NCBI RefSeq assembly: GCF_000513475.1
Contig: NC_023003.1
Coordinates: forward strand, 806,001 to 870,000
DNA length: 64,000 bases
Origin: Candidatus Babela massiliensis
GTDB lineage: Bacteria; Babelota; Babeliae; Babelales; Babelaceae
Direction: 5' to 3'
The notes beneath the pieces are model-generated. The model did no database searches. It saw only the letters and a program-made list of their open reading frames with translations, and was not told the origin of the DNA. The translations under genes were made by a program, and so were the position numbers. Below, piece by piece: positions 26,154-35,940 of the stretch (position 1 is its first letter; the number at the start of each line of letters is the position of its first letter).

Positions 26154-27572
26154 ATGGTAAAACGTTTTATATCTTCAGCTTATATACCATTAATTTTATT
26201 GTTATCATCAAGAGCATATGCCCAAAATGATTCAATGCCTGAAAGAAATTCCGATCAAGCACCGGATTTGGCATCTGAAATTGCATTAAGTCAAGAAGAA
26301 ATTAGTTTAATAGAACAAAGCAAAGATCCAGTTGTTTTTTTAAGTTCAGACTTGGTTGCTTGCTTTAATGCTTTACCTGATTCTGAAGAAGTATCTCAAA
26401 GATTAAGAGATATGAAAGAACATTTAAAAAATTATCAATCTGCTGATTATCAATTTACAGAATTAGCAGTAGAAGAAGCAATTAGATACTATCAAGAAAA
26501 AGGCGAAGAAGGAAAAGAACAACTTTTAGCTCTTGAATCTTATAGATCAGAACTACAAAATGGTGAAGCTATTGTTAATCCTGATGAAATACAAGATATA
26601 GTAAGAAGACATAATGATGGATGTAATGATTGTGATAGAAGAAACAATCATAAATATCATAAAGGAAGAAGATATTGTAAATTAGTTGTACGTGATTGTT
26701 TAAGTACAGGTTCTTTATCTGTAAGACAAAATGCTTCAATTAATGGTAACTTAAATGTATGTGGTAGCATTACCGGTTCAAGTTTAACTGTTAATGGATA
26801 TAATCCTCAAGTAGCAGTTGCTGAATCCTTAGCAACCTTAAGAGGTACAATTGCATTACCTTCATCTCCAGGTCTTGTTATTTCCGGTACGCCATCTGCT
26901 TTATTTGCAGGAGCTTATGATCTTGCAGTTACTTTTAATGGTAATGCAAGCATAGGTGCAGGTGCTACCAGAGGTGCTGGATTTGCTGTAGGCTCTATTA
27001 CTGGAGTTGCTCAAGATCAATACTCTTCTGGTTTATTTACTACATCAGGTACTGATGGCATATATGTTCGTTTGGCTATACCTGTTGTATTTGGCACAGC
27101 TTTTGCTTCAGTACCTTCAGTTGTGGCTTCATTAGAAGCTTTATCGTCAGATCTTACTGCTGCTTTAATTAGTACAGCTAATGCTAGTGTTGCAAATAGC
27201 GGAGCTGCATTACAAAGTATTGCTGTTGTTCCATCAAGTGTGACAACAACAGGATTTACAATTAGTTTACTTGCTAATTTCTTAACTAGTGCTATTACTC
27301 CAACTACAGGAACTACTGCGGTATTGGCTGGTATTGATGCTATACTTAATACAGTTATACCTGCTTTATTTGTTGATTTTATTGTTGAAGGTGTTCTTCC
27401 ATCAGCAACTACTACAACAACTGTAACATCTGCTTGTAATCCATGTGTAAGACCAGTTAATCCTTGCAACCCGTGTGTAAGACCAGTTAACAATTGTAAT
27501 CCATGTGTAAGACCAGTTAACAATTGTAATCCGTGTGTAAAACCGGCTAATAGCTGTAATTCTTGCAGATAA
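26154..27572 (+). CDS. secreted surface-type protein, paralogue 2 of 3, with Cys-Pro repeat tail
   Basis: The start is set at the ATG at 26154, seven bases after AAGGAG; an upstream ATG at 26127 would translate through the ribosome-binding site. A signal peptide ends near AYAQ (about residue 24). The helical domain (SSDLVACFNALPDSEE, then SYRSELQNGEAIV), Cys-rich linker and strand region (ACLS-like SLSVRQNASINGNLNVCGS) match paralogue 1. The tail, encoded by 30-base tandem repeats from 27435, repeats the unit NPCVRPVNNC four and a half times. Regular Cys suggests disulfide cross-linking at the surface. Confidence 0.62.
   Translation: MVKRFISSAYIPLILLLSSRAYAQNDSMPERNSDQAPDLASEIALSQEEISLIEQSKDPVVFLSSDLVACFNALPDSEEVSQRLRDMKEHLKNYQSADYQFTELAVEEAIRYYQEKGEEGKEQLLALESYRSELQNGEAIVNPDEIQDIVRRHNDGCNDCDRRNNHKYHKGRRYCKLVVRDCLSTGSLSVRQNASINGNLNVCGSITGSSLTVNGYNPQVAVAESLATLRGTIALPSSPGLVISGTPSALFAGAYDLAVTFNGNASIGAGATRGAGFAVGSITGVAQDQYSSGLFTTSGTDGIYVRLAIPVVFGTAFASVPSVVASLEALSSDLTAALISTANASVANSGAALQSIAVVPSSVTTTGFTISLLANFLTSAITPTTGTTAVLAGIDAILNTVIPALFVDFIVEGVLPSATTTTTVTSACNPCVRPVNPCNPCVRPVNNCNPCVRPVNNCNPCVKPANSCNSCR
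27435..27570 (+). repeat. 30-base in-frame tandem repeat encoding the Cys-Pro tail
   Basis: Units begin at 27435, 27465, 27495, 27525 and 27555 (last partial). Each begins TGTAATCC or a close variant and encodes CNPCVRPVNN. The repeats preserve frame and Cys positions. They are coding and show no spacer structure, so this is not a CRISPR array. Confidence 0.9.
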
Positions 27573-27585
27573 TAAATTAATAAAT

Positions 27586-27626
27586 AAAAAAGAGCCGATA
27601 GAATTTTCTATCGGCTCTTTTTTTGC
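27586..27626. terminator. terminator after paralogue 2
   Basis: AAAAAAGAGCCGATAGAA pairs with TTCTATCGGCTCTTTTTT around a short T loop. It lies 14 bases after the stop. Confidence 0.88.
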
Positions 27627-27716
27627 ATAAAATTCTATCAAAACTAGCTATTTTGATATTTTATTTTTTATTTTTTTATTAGGTAATTTAAAAAATTAAA
27701 TTTAGGGAGATAGACT

Positions 27717-28973
27717 ATGTTAAAAATTATGTCAAAAAAGAATACTCTATTTTTGCTATTTTTATATCTGTGGCCTTCTATTTTATTGTCTGATGTATTA
27801 AATGAGGAAAATAAAGATTTTACTAGAAATTTGGATTTTAGCAATATTAATTTAAGAGATAGTTCAGAAAGTTTTTATGCTTTTTTAACTCATGATGTTA
27901 TTCAATGTTTTAAAGAAATATTTTATCGTGAATCTCTTAAGGTACAATCTCAGATATCTTCAATTTTATTTGATATGAATGAACAATTAAAAAAAGACGT
28001 GCTTGCTGATTACGAGTTTGTATATCAATCAGTTGATGAAGCCATAAAATACTATCAAAATCAGGCTGAGCATGATGAACATTATATTAAAATTTTAAAA
28101 GATTACAAAGATAAATTGGAGTTGGGAGAATTTGTTTTAATTCCGGATAATAAAATGCGTAGTTGTAGTGGATGTAATAATAGCTGTGAAAGAAGTTTCA
28201 GTCAATTGAAAGCTAGATGTTTAGATATTTCCCAAAATGCTTCTATATTTGGAAACTTAGGTGTAGGCGGTAATATTACTGCGTATAGTTTTAATGTCTG
28301 TGGTCCTGTATTGATTAATAATAAAAGTCCATTACTAGGGGGCTCTGAATCTTTAGTAGATTTGAGATTCACAATACAAATGCCTAGCTCAATAGGTCTG
28401 ACTTTAGCAGCTATAGCCCCAGCTGTTTCTCCAGGAGCTTATACTGTAACTGCTTCTATTTCAGGAGCGCCTACTCCTTCAAGGTTAAGAGGATTTGGAA
28501 CAACTTCTATTTCCTCATTAAGCGTTTCAAGTCCTGTTACCAATTTGGCATCAACAGGATTTAGTGTGCTTTATAATGGTTCTGATTCTGGACAAATTGC
28601 TACTTCAGGAAGTGTTCCAACATCTGATATTTGGACTGCAAGCACAATTTTAGTAAATTTTAGTTTTAATGTAGTTTTATCTACTTCTTTTTCAACATCT
28701 TCTGTATACCATTTACCAACTGTTACTATGGGGTTAGGCAATTTAGGAACTACATTTGTAGCCGGAACAAGTACAATTCCTGGTGCTTATATTGCTAATT
28801 TTAACCCCTATTTAACAAACTTAACTTATAATGGATTTACAGTTAATCTGCCTATTTTAATTATCGGAGGCTCTTTTTCTATTGCTTCTTCAATCACTTC
28901 AATACAAAATTTAATTAATAACTTTTTATCAAATATTTATATTGATTTTATTATTCAAGGATTTGCTTCTTAA
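27717..28973 (+). CDS. secreted surface-type protein, paralogue 3 of 3
   Basis: This 418-residue protein starts at an ATG preceded by AGGGAG. A signal peptide (about 1-27) leads to the helical domain with HDVIQCFKEI and DYKDKLELGEFVLIP. A Cys cluster (SCSGCNNSCERS) and the strand motif LDISQNASIFGNLGVGGNIT then match paralogues 1 and 2. The C-terminal region is rich in Ser, Thr and Val. It lacks the Cys-Pro tail of paralogue 2. The three genes each have their own ribosome-binding site and terminator, so they are regulated separately and probably arose by tandem duplication. Function unknown. Confidence 0.6.
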   Translation: MLKIMSKKNTLFLLFLYLWPSILLSDVLNEENKDFTRNLDFSNINLRDSSESFYAFLTHDVIQCFKEIFYRESLKVQSQISSILFDMNEQLKKDVLADYEFVYQSVDEAIKYYQNQAEHDEHYIKILKDYKDKLELGEFVLIPDNKMRSCSGCNNSCERSFSQLKARCLDISQNASIFGNLGVGGNITAYSFNVCGPVLINNKSPLLGGSESLVDLRFTIQMPSSIGLTLAAIAPAVSPGAYTVTASISGAPTPSRLRGFGTTSISSLSVSSPVTNLASTGFSVLYNGSDSGQIATSGSVPTSDIWTASTILVNFSFNVVLSTSFSTSSVYHLPTVTMGLGNLGTTFVAGTSTIPGAYIANFNPYLTNLTYNGFTVNLPILIIGGSFSIASSITSIQNLINNFLSNIYIDFIIQGFAS

Positions 28974-28977
28974 ATTG

Positions 28978-29020
28978 TTATCAAATCAAAAGCGATTATC
29001 AATCGCTTTTGATTTGATAA
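28978..29020. terminator. strong hairpin terminator
   Basis: A 20-base perfect stem (28978-28997 with 29001-29020) and a three-base loop contain CAAAAGCGATT and AATCGCTTTTG. It lies just after paralogue 3. Confidence 0.85.
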
Positions 29021-29158
29021 TTAAGATATTGTATTTAGAAAATAAACAAAGTTATAATTAATTAGTATATATAAGCTATTGCAAAATTAATAAATTTAAT
29101 AGAAAATAATTATTAATAATTATTTGAATAAATCTGTTAATTTTGAAAGTAAAAACTT

Positions 29159-29926
29159 ATGGAAGATGACAATAAGAAGCAAAAAGATTTAAATAGCGTA
29201 TTGACTGAGTTTTTGGAAGATAGTTATAGCAAAGATACTGATTCAATATCGAAAAAGCTTGACCCTCTTGAAGATAATATTAGTTCTTTAGAGTTGATAA
29301 GAGTGTCCGGATCTGATTTAGATATTGTTAATGCTGCTCGTGTATCTTATGGTAAAGTTAGTACTGAGGTAAATGAAAGAGATGAAAAGTTAATTAATTA
29401 TTTAATGCAGTATGACCATACAAGTCCTTTTGAACATAATCAATTATCTTTTAGAGTAAAGTGTCCTATTTATGTATCAAGACAATGGATGAGACATAGA
29501 ATGAATTCTTATAACGAAATTAGCTATAGATATGTAAAAGCAGATCTTGAATTTTATATTCCTAAAAATTGGCGGTACCAGGATAAAAATAATAAGCAAG
29601 GTTCTACAGGGTCTTTTGTTGATGAAAATTTAACTCAAATTTACAAAGATTCTATTGAAAAAATAATGAAAAATTATGAATTATTACTAGAAAAAGGTGT
29701 GTCAAGAGAACAAGCAAGAGGATTGTTGCCATTAGCAACTTATACTGAATTTATATATACATGCAATTTACATTCTCTTATGCATTTTCTAAAATTAAGA
29801 TTAAGTAAAGATGCTCAATATGAGATACGTGCTTATGCAAAAGGGCTATTAGAACTTGCAAAGCCACATTTTCCAGTAGCATTAAATGCATGGCAAATAA
29901 AACATGGAATTTTTGACATTATTTAA
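29159..29926 (+). CDS. thyX: flavin-dependent thymidylate synthase
   Basis: ThyX makes dTMP from dUMP using FAD and methylene-tetrahydrofolate. The signature RHRxxSxNExSxRY is present as RHRMNSYNEISYRY (about 112-125). A further segment (SREQARGLLPLATYTEF) matches the substrate site. The product is 255 residues, with an N-terminal extension of about 45 residues before the usual start of the fold (LELIRVSGSD); the ATG at 29159 has a weak ribosome-binding site, so a shorter form is possible. No thyA was seen. It precedes rpmA in the same direction. Confidence 0.93.
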   Translation: MEDDNKKQKDLNSVLTEFLEDSYSKDTDSISKKLDPLEDNISSLELIRVSGSDLDIVNAARVSYGKVSTEVNERDEKLINYLMQYDHTSPFEHNQLSFRVKCPIYVSRQWMRHRMNSYNEISYRYVKADLEFYIPKNWRYQDKNNKQGSTGSFVDENLTQIYKDSIEKIMKNYELLLEKGVSREQARGLLPLATYTEFIYTCNLHSLMHFLKLRLSKDAQYEIRAYAKGLLELAKPHFPVALNAWQIKHGIFDII

Positions 29927-29994
29927 AAATCAGTTCATAATAATAAGTATAAAATCTTAAATTTAACCAATATTTTTATTTCGGAGTGTTGACT

Positions 29995-30249
29995 ATGGCA
30001 ACTAGTAAATCCGGTGGATCGACCCAGAATGGCCGGGATAGTATAAGCAAACGTTTAGGTGTTAAACTGTTTGATGGACAAAAAGTAAGCGGTGGAGAAA
30101 TTATAGTTCGCCAAAGAGGTACTAAATTTCATCCTGGAAATAATGCTGGTATAGGTAAAGACTATACAATATTTGCCTTAGGTTCTGGTGTAGTAAAGTT
30201 TCACTGGGGTCCAAAAGGTCGTAAATATATTTCTATAGTTCAGCCTTAA
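29995..30249 (+). CDS. rpmA: 50S ribosomal protein L27
   Basis: The start is placed at the ATG at 29995, eight bases after CGGAG; an upstream TTG would add three residues. The sequence [21 protein letters not shown] is the conserved N-terminal region, which reaches the peptidyl-transferase centre, followed by [16 protein letters not shown]. Length (84 residues) is typical. The usual partner rplU is not adjacent, which is unusual. Confidence 0.96.
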   Translation: MATSKSGGSTQNGRDSISKRLGVKLFDGQKVSGGEIIVRQRGTKFHPGNNAGIGKDYTIFALGSGVVKFHWGPKGRKYISIVQP

Positions 30250-30362
30250 ATACAAAATTATTAGTTTATAAAATCTGCTAAATTATATGAGTAAATAAAA
30301 TTAATAAAAAGGGACAGTTTTTACTATAAATTTGGCTGTAGAGTAATTTATCATGGAGCATT

Positions 30363-31304
30363 ATGTTTAATTTCTTAAGATATTCAAACCGTCAGGCTGT
30401 TGAACATCCAATTGATTTTATGAAATACAATTGGCTTTCACTTATTCTTTCAGCATTATTAATTTTTACTTTTTCAGGATTTTATTTATATAGATATTTT
30501 AAAACTGGTTCTGCTTTTAATTATAGCGTTGATTTTACAGGCGGCATTCAAACTTTATTAAAATTTAATAAACCAGTAAAGTCCCAGGATATTATAAGAA
30601 TATTAGACGAAAAGGGTTGGCCTGGCACAATAGCTCGTGAATTCTCAGAAAAAGAACAGCTCATAAGAATTAAAAAAGAAGCAAAAGATGTAAAAGAGGA
30701 AGCAGAAAATATAAAAAAAGCAATAGAGGCTAGCCTTGATAATAGCTATAAGGTTGAAATTTTAAAGACCGATAGTGTTGGAGGAGCTACAGGAAGTAGA
30801 TTATGGCTAAAATCTTTTTATGCTATAGTTTTATCTTTAATAGCGATGCTTTTATATATTGCTTTTAGATTTTTTTCTTTCTCTTATGCTATGGGAGCAG
30901 TCGTTTCATTATTTCATGATGCGCTTGCTATTTTAACTGTATTTTTAATTTTCGATAAGGAAATTTCTATAAACGTAATAGGAGCTATATTAGCCGTCTT
31001 AGGTTACTCTATTAACGATACAATAGTTATATTTTCAAGAGTTAAAGATAATATAAAAAAATATCCTAATAAATCTATAAGAGAGGTAATTAATATAAGT
31101 ATAACTGAAACTTTAAGTAGAACTATATTAACTACTATATCTACTTTATTAGTTGTAGTTTCTTTATCAATTTTCGGTGGAGAAACATTAAGAGATCTTT
31201 CTTTAGCTCTTTTAGTTGGGATAGTTTTTGGTATTTATTCAACTATTTTTATTGCAAATCCTGTACTGCTATTATTATATAAAGATAATAAAGTCAAAAA
31301 ATGA
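30363..31304 (+). CDS. secF: protein translocase subunit SecF
   Basis: SecF of the SecDF proton-driven secretion accessory. The first membrane helix (about 25-43) is followed by the conserved VDFTGGIQ (about 55-62) at the start of the periplasmic P1 domain. Five further helices follow, including GAVVSLFHDALA and LGYSINDTIVIFSRV (the D and R of the proton path). The length of 313 is normal. A GGAG site precedes the ATG. SecD is not in the window. With many exported proteins nearby, secretion capacity is expected. Confidence 0.95.
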   Translation: MFNFLRYSNRQAVEHPIDFMKYNWLSLILSALLIFTFSGFYLYRYFKTGSAFNYSVDFTGGIQTLLKFNKPVKSQDIIRILDEKGWPGTIAREFSEKEQLIRIKKEAKDVKEEAENIKKAIEASLDNSYKVEILKTDSVGGATGSRLWLKSFYAIVLSLIAMLLYIAFRFFSFSYAMGAVVSLFHDALAILTVFLIFDKEISINVIGAILAVLGYSINDTIVIFSRVKDNIKKYPNKSIREVINISITETLSRTILTTISTLLVVVSLSIFGGETLRDLSLALLVGIVFGIYSTIFIANPVLLLLYKDNKVKK

Positions 31305-31470
31305 TCTTATGATCAATAGATAAAATTTTTTGTAATATTTTAATTTTATAACTAAAAAGTATTAGTTGTATTATGTTCATATTTATGACTAATGCTTTTC
31401 TTTATAGATCCTTATAGCAACTTATCATCTTATATTTATTGTAAAAATTTTATCTTTAGGAGTTACCTTG

Positions 31471-32745
31471 ATGAACGAACAAGATTTAGTTCAATTAAGC
31501 CTTTCAGATTTGCAGGGACAAGCAAAAAGGCTTGGCGTAATTGGTTCAACGCTAATGTCTAAAAATGAACTTATTAGAGTCATTGAAGAATATGAAAAAG
31601 AACCTGAAAAAGAAAGAGAAGTAGAAGGAGTTCTTGAAAGACTTCCAGATGGATTTGGATTTTTGAGATCTTCCAAATTTGATTATGTTTCTGGACCTGA
31701 TGATATTTATGTTTCGCCTTCTCAGATTCGACGTTTTGGTCTTAGAACTGGAGATACAGTTTCAGGTGTTATTAGAAAACCCAAAGAAGGTGAAAAATAT
31801 TTTGCTTTATTAAAAATAAATAAAGTTAATTTTAAAGATCCTTCTCAATTAATTGATAGAAATTATTTTGATCGCTTATCTCCATTACATCCAAATAAAA
31901 AATTTACATTAGAACACGATACCTCAGTTATATCAACTCGTATTATGGATCTTTTTACTCCTATTGGTAAAGGTCAAAGAGGTTTAGTAGTAGCACCGCC
32001 AAAAGTAGGGAAAACTATTTTACTTAAAGAAGTTGCTCAATCTATTTTATCTAATAATCCTGAAGTTTATTTAATAGTTTTATTAATAGATGAGCGACCT
32101 GAAGAAGTTACCGATATGCGTCGTACGGTTAAAGGCCAAAATGCTGAAGTTATAAGTTCAACATTTGACGAGTCTGCTGAAAGACATGTAGCAGTAGCTG
32201 AATTAGTTCTTGAAAAAGCAAAACGTTTAGTTGAGGTTGGTAATGACGTTGTTATATTATTAGACTCTATTACACGTCTGGCTCGTGCTTATAATACCAT
32301 TGCACCTTCTTCTGGTAAAGTGTTAACTGGAGGTATTGATGCTAATGCGCTTCAAAGGCCTAAGAGATTTTTCGGTGCTGCTCGTAATACTGAAGATGGA
32401 GGAACCTTAACTATTATAGCAACTGCCTTGATAGAAACTGGATCTCGTATGGATGAAGTCATCTATGAGGAATTTAAAGGTACAGGTAATATGGAAATGC
32501 ATATGAGTCGCAAAGTAGCAAATCGTAGAACATTCCCAGCGTTTGACTTATTATCCTCTGGTACTCGACGTGAAGAATTACTGTTAAATGAATCAGAATT
32601 AAATAAACTTTGGGTTTTAAGAAAATTCTTGAGCTCAATGAACACCATAGAGGGGATAGAATTCCTTATTGATAAAATTAAAAAATTCAAAACAAATGAA
32701 GAATTTTTAGATGCAATGAATAAAAAGAATGGCTCTTCAGAATAA
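31471..32745 (+). CDS. rho: transcription termination factor Rho
   Basis: Hexameric RNA helicase that ends transcripts. The start is set at the ATG at 31471, eight bases after AGGAG (a TTG lies directly before it). The N-terminal Rho domain is followed by the RNA-binding cold-shock-like fold ([15 protein letters not shown]). The ATPase has Walker [25 protein letters not shown] and the Q-loop/R-loop region ([15 protein letters not shown]). Length of 424 residues is normal. The leader upstream (31305-31470) shows no clear attenuator. Confidence 0.96.
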   Translation: MNEQDLVQLSLSDLQGQAKRLGVIGSTLMSKNELIRVIEEYEKEPEKEREVEGVLERLPDGFGFLRSSKFDYVSGPDDIYVSPSQIRRFGLRTGDTVSGVIRKPKEGEKYFALLKINKVNFKDPSQLIDRNYFDRLSPLHPNKKFTLEHDTSVISTRIMDLFTPIGKGQRGLVVAPPKVGKTILLKEVAQSILSNNPEVYLIVLLIDERPEEVTDMRRTVKGQNAEVISSTFDESAERHVAVAELVLEKAKRLVEVGNDVVILLDSITRLARAYNTIAPSSGKVLTGGIDANALQRPKRFFGAARNTEDGGTLTIIATALIETGSRMDEVIYEEFKGTGNMEMHMSRKVANRRTFPAFDLLSSGTRREELLLNESELNKLWVLRKFLSSMNTIEGIEFLIDKIKKFKTNEEFLDAMNKKNGSSE

Positions 32746-33045
32746 CAACATAAAATATTAATTCAATTAACTAACTAGAAAATGTATCTAAGTCCACAGT
32801 AAAAATATGAGTAATAAAGAAAGCTTAGAAGATATAAGTCTTATTATGCTATATTTATTTTTAGATTATTAATACTTGAGCTTTTGTTATATAAACTTAT
32901 CGTCAAAAAAATATTAATAAGCATTACTGTTTCTTCTTGTTTTTAAGATTTATTTGGGGATCCAGTAATGCTTATTTTTAATTATTATTTATTATTTGTT
33001 TATTGATACTATAGCTTTAGATTAAAACTACCAATGAAGCCATTT
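32746..33045. other. intergenic region between rho and tsaD
   Basis: No gene is supported. A long-armed hairpin lies near the right side (32916-32976). The rest is AT-rich without a coding frame longer than about 25 codons. Confidence 0.6.
32916..32976. terminator. long-arm hairpin between rho and tsaD
   Basis: Fourteen-base perfect arms, AATAAGCATTACTG at 32916-32929 and CAGTAATGCTTATT at 32963-32976, enclose a 33-base loop and are followed by TTT. Probably a terminator shared by the convergent rho and tsaD genes. Confidence 0.6.
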
Positions 33046-34068
33046 TTAATAAATATCAAGAGAAAAATCGGAATATTGATTGTTTAATGCTTTGTAATTA
33101 GCCACATAGGCTATCATTGCAGCATTATCAGTACAATACTTTGGACTTGGAGTAAAAAATGATACTTTATTTCTATTACAGACATCTTGCAATTTTTGTC
33201 GTATATATTGGTTACAAGCAACTCCTCCAACAAATGCAACAGCCTTAATGTTTATGTTATTTTTTAAAGCTAATATAATTTTTTGTTTAAATATATCGGA
33301 AATTGAATTTAATAAAGAACTTGATACTTGTTTTTTAAAGTAAAGATCATGATTTAATAATTTTTTTTCTTTAGGATCATAAGCACCTTTTTTTATTAAA
33401 TCATATAAAACCGCTGTCTTAAGTCCTGAAAAGCTAAAATTATAGCTATGTGGCATAGCTCTTGGATAATCAAAGTAATCTTGAAAATTTACCTCTTTTG
33501 CTAATTGTTCAATTATAGGGCCTCCAGGATATTCAAGTCCTATTAGCTTTGATACTTTATCAAAAGCTTCGCCGGCAGCGTCATCTAAAGTTTGACCTAA
33601 AAGTTCAAACTTTCCATAATCATGTACAATATATAGTGCAGTGTGTCCTCCTGAAGCTGTTATACATAAGAAAGGAAAAGGAATATTATTTTCAATGCAA
33701 GCTGAGAATATGTGACCTTCTAAATGGTTGACTCCTATTAACTTTTTACCTTTAGACCAGGCAAGAGCTTTTGCAAAGCTTAGACCTACTAATAAAGAAC
33801 CAGGCAAGCCTGGTTTATGAGTTACAGCTATAATATCTATATTATCTAAAGAGGTTTGAGCATTATTTAAAGCAGATTCTACTATTGATCTTATTTTTTC
33901 AAGATGAGATCTAGATGCTATCTCAGGTACTACGCCGCCAAATTTCTTATGATTTTTTATTTGAGAGTAAAGTACGCTAGATAACATTTTATTATCTTTA
34001 TTTTCAGTTACATAAACGGCAGCTCCCGTATCATCGCATGAGCTTTCGATTGCTAGTATCTTTGGCAT
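33046..34068 (-). CDS. tsaD: tRNA N6-threonylcarbamoyladenosine synthase subunit TsaD
   Basis: TsaD transfers the threonylcarbamoyl group to A37 of ANN-decoding tRNAs. The fold begins with LAIESSCDDTGAAV (4-17). The metal-binding HLEGHI is at about 117-122 and the SGGHTALY phosphate loop at about 140-147. GGVACNQYIR appears near the C-terminus. Length 340 is typical. Its partners TsaB, TsaC and TsaE are not in the window. Confidence 0.96.
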   Translation of the reverse strand: MPKILAIESSCDDTGAAVYVTENKDNKMLSSVLYSQIKNHKKFGGVVPEIASRSHLEKIRSIVESALNNAQTSLDNIDIIAVTHKPGLPGSLLVGLSFAKALAWSKGKKLIGVNHLEGHIFSACIENNIPFPFLCITASGGHTALYIVHDYGKFELLGQTLDDAAGEAFDKVSKLIGLEYPGGPIIEQLAKEVNFQDYFDYPRAMPHSYNFSFSGLKTAVLYDLIKKGAYDPKEKKLLNHDLYFKKQVSSSLLNSISDIFKQKIILALKNNINIKAVAFVGGVACNQYIRQKLQDVCNRNKVSFFTPSPKYCTDNAAMIAYVANYKALNNQYSDFSLDIY

Positions 34069-34104
34069 ATATTAATATAAACTTTCTTAATTATTTAATT
34101 TTAA

Positions 34105-34797
34105 TTATCTTTCGAGTAACTTCATAGAAACTATTACTTTTGCATTTTCTTTAGAGGCTCTTTTTACATTTGTGTGTATGGCATTGCTATCAAAAGCTGC
34201 TAGCCAAATATAGTTCATTGAAGAATTTATTTCATTTGCTTGAGCATTTTTTTTAATTACAATTTTAGGTAAAGTTATTATGGTTCCATAAGAATTTTTG
34301 CTGATCTCTTGCTCTTCATAATTTTTTAAACAATCTATGTAATTAGGATCCATTAATAATACTAATGAGCCTTCTGGTATTCTCAATGGTAGATTTTCTA
34401 TATTTTCTTCTTCAAAAGACCATTTTGATATATTATTCTTATCTATTTTACTTGTTATATAAAATACTTTACAGGGTTTGCTTTCTATACGTTCTAAGTA
34501 CTTTATATTATTTCCCTCAGATTTATGATTTACCTCGGATGTTATAACTAATATAAATTGATTAGAAGGTATTGCTTGTCGTATCAAACATATATCTCTA
34601 TCAAAGTTTATTTTGTAACCTCTATAATAAGCACACAGTTCAGGTATTTTTTCTATTGATTTTGGAAAATCAACTTTTAATATATAAGAAACTATTTCTT
34701 GATCACTATGTGAGAATATTATAGCAGGTTTAAATATGATGTAATTAAGCATATATAATGCTATATAAAATAAATATTTTTTACTTGTGCTTTTCAT
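34105..34797 (-). CDS. secreted protein, no recognised family
   Basis: This 230-residue protein starts with a signal peptide or membrane anchor (about 8-30). The mature part is a mixed alpha/beta chain with no motif I recognise; segments such as FILVITSEVNH and GSLVLLMDPNYIDCL look like buried strands. It lies upstream of tsaD on the same strand with 36 bases between, so cotranscription is possible. The ribosome-binding site AGGGAG is good. Confidence 0.5.
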   Translation of the reverse strand: MKSTSKKYLFYIALYMLNYIIFKPAIIFSHSDQEIVSYILKVDFPKSIEKIPELCAYYRGYKINFDRDICLIRQAIPSNQFILVITSEVNHKSEGNNIKYLERIESKPCKVFYITSKIDKNNISKWSFEEENIENLPLRIPEGSLVLLMDPNYIDCLKNYEEQEISKNSYGTIITLPKIVIKKNAQANEINSSMNYIWLAAFDSNAIHTNVKRASKENAKVIVSMKLLER

Positions 34798-34923
34798 AGC
34801 CTACGACTCCCTAAAATAGACTAAATTTTAATAATTATAAAAAATAGTTTATACTAATATAGTGTAGTTTAAAAGCTTATTTTTAAATTTAATTATAAAT
34901 TTTGTTAGATATTGGTTATATAG

Positions 34924-35469
34924 ATGATTTTAGATAAAATAAAAAACTTTTTTCTTAAATTAATTTTAGAAGAAAGTTCATTAAAAAAATTGACACTTTC
35001 ATTTTGTTTTGGAAATTTTATTGCTTGGTCGGCTACTATACCGTTACAGACTCCTTTAATTTTTTTATTCAGTTGGCTTTTTAGATTGAATACTAAAGTA
35101 ACTTTTGCGACTGTATATCTTATTAGTAATCCTTTAACCATTGTACCAATTTATGCCATTGATTATGCTTTTGGCAATTGGTTTTTAAATACTTTTTTAA
35201 AGATCGATACAATTAAATATAATCCAGCTTTTGCGCAAACTTTTAGTAACTTTTTAAATCGTTATATTGATTTAAGTCGTATTTTATCAGGCTCAAGCTT
35301 CTGTTTTTGGTGTTTACTTATAGGTGGGATTGTTTTGCCGATTATTTTAAGTATTATATTGTATCCGATTATGAAAGTTGTGTTTGATAAATTAATTAAA
35401 TTGTACAAGAATAACGTTAAAAATCGAGAGAATTTAAGATTAGATCATGAAGATAATATCTCAAAATAA
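34924..35469 (+). CDS. DUF2062 membrane protein
   Basis: This 181-residue membrane protein has three to four hydrophobic helices. The family hallmark is visible at about 28-75: a glycine-starting helix (FGNFIAWSATIPLQTPLIF), a short loop, then ISNPLTIVPIYAIDYAFGNWFL. DUF2062 proteins are widespread and their function is not established. The gene overlaps smpB by 23 bases, implying translational coupling. Confidence 0.8.
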   Translation: MILDKIKNFFLKLILEESSLKKLTLSFCFGNFIAWSATIPLQTPLIFLFSWLFRLNTKVTFATVYLISNPLTIVPIYAIDYAFGNWFLNTFLKIDTIKYNPAFAQTFSNFLNRYIDLSRILSGSSFCFWCLLIGGIVLPIILSIILYPIMKVVFDKLIKLYKNNVKNRENLRLDHEDNISK

Positions 35470-35905
35470 AAAAGCATTTTTTGATTATGATATACTTGAA
35501 AGAATAGAAGCTGGTATTGTTTTGACAGGAGATGAAGTTAAATCTTTAAGAGCAGGACATATATCTATGGTTGGTTCTTTTGCAACAGTTCATGATAATG
35601 AGATTAATTTAATAAATTTAAATATATCTTCCTATTCTCATGCTTACAGTAAATCATCAGATGAAAAACATACAAGACGTACACGCAAATTACTTTTAAA
35701 TAGGCGAGAAATCAATAGATTAATAGGTGATATTTCTCGTAAAGGTGTTACTATAGTACCTTTAAAGGTATATTTTAATCAAAAAGGTAAAGTTAAAGTT
35801 GAATTAGGTATTGCAAAACATAAAAAAGCGCACTCTAAAAAAGAAGAACTTAAAGAAAAGGATATAGCAAGGCAAACAAGAAGAGAACTGAAAAATCATT
35901 ATTAA
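35447..35905 (+). CDS. smpB: SsrA-binding protein SmpB
   Basis: SmpB delivers tmRNA to stalled ribosomes. Typical features are NKKAFFDYDILERIEAGIVL at the N-terminus, TGDEVKSLRAGHISM (about 28-42), LLLNRREI, and the basic C-terminal tail (about 130-152) that enters the empty mRNA channel. It starts inside the DUF2062 gene. Its RNA partner, the tmRNA gene, lies 3 kb downstream on the same strand. Confidence 0.96.
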   Translation: MKIISQNKKAFFDYDILERIEAGIVLTGDEVKSLRAGHISMVGSFATVHDNEINLINLNISSYSHAYSKSSDEKHTRRTRKLLLNRREINRLIGDISRKGVTIVPLKVYFNQKGKVKVELGIAKHKKAHSKKEELKEKDIARQTRRELKNHY

Positions 35906-35940
35906 AAAATATTTATTAATTTATATACGAAGGACTTATT

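Noticed and set aside
27435-27570. CRISPR-like array of 30-base repeats
   Set aside because: The units are contiguous with no spacers, keep the reading frame and encode the Cys-Pro tail of a secreted protein.
27017-27641. Minus-strand open frames over the tail of paralogue 2
   Set aside because: They lie antisense to a gene with signal peptide, ribosome-binding site and terminator; the repeats alone keep them open.
31305-31470. Attenuator or riboswitch upstream of rho
   Set aside because: No stable stem or known riboswitch core was seen in this AT-rich leader.
34365-34547. Small plus-strand gene
   Set aside because: Lies entirely inside a minus-strand secreted protein gene and consists of hydrophobic residues expected from antisense AT-rich DNA.
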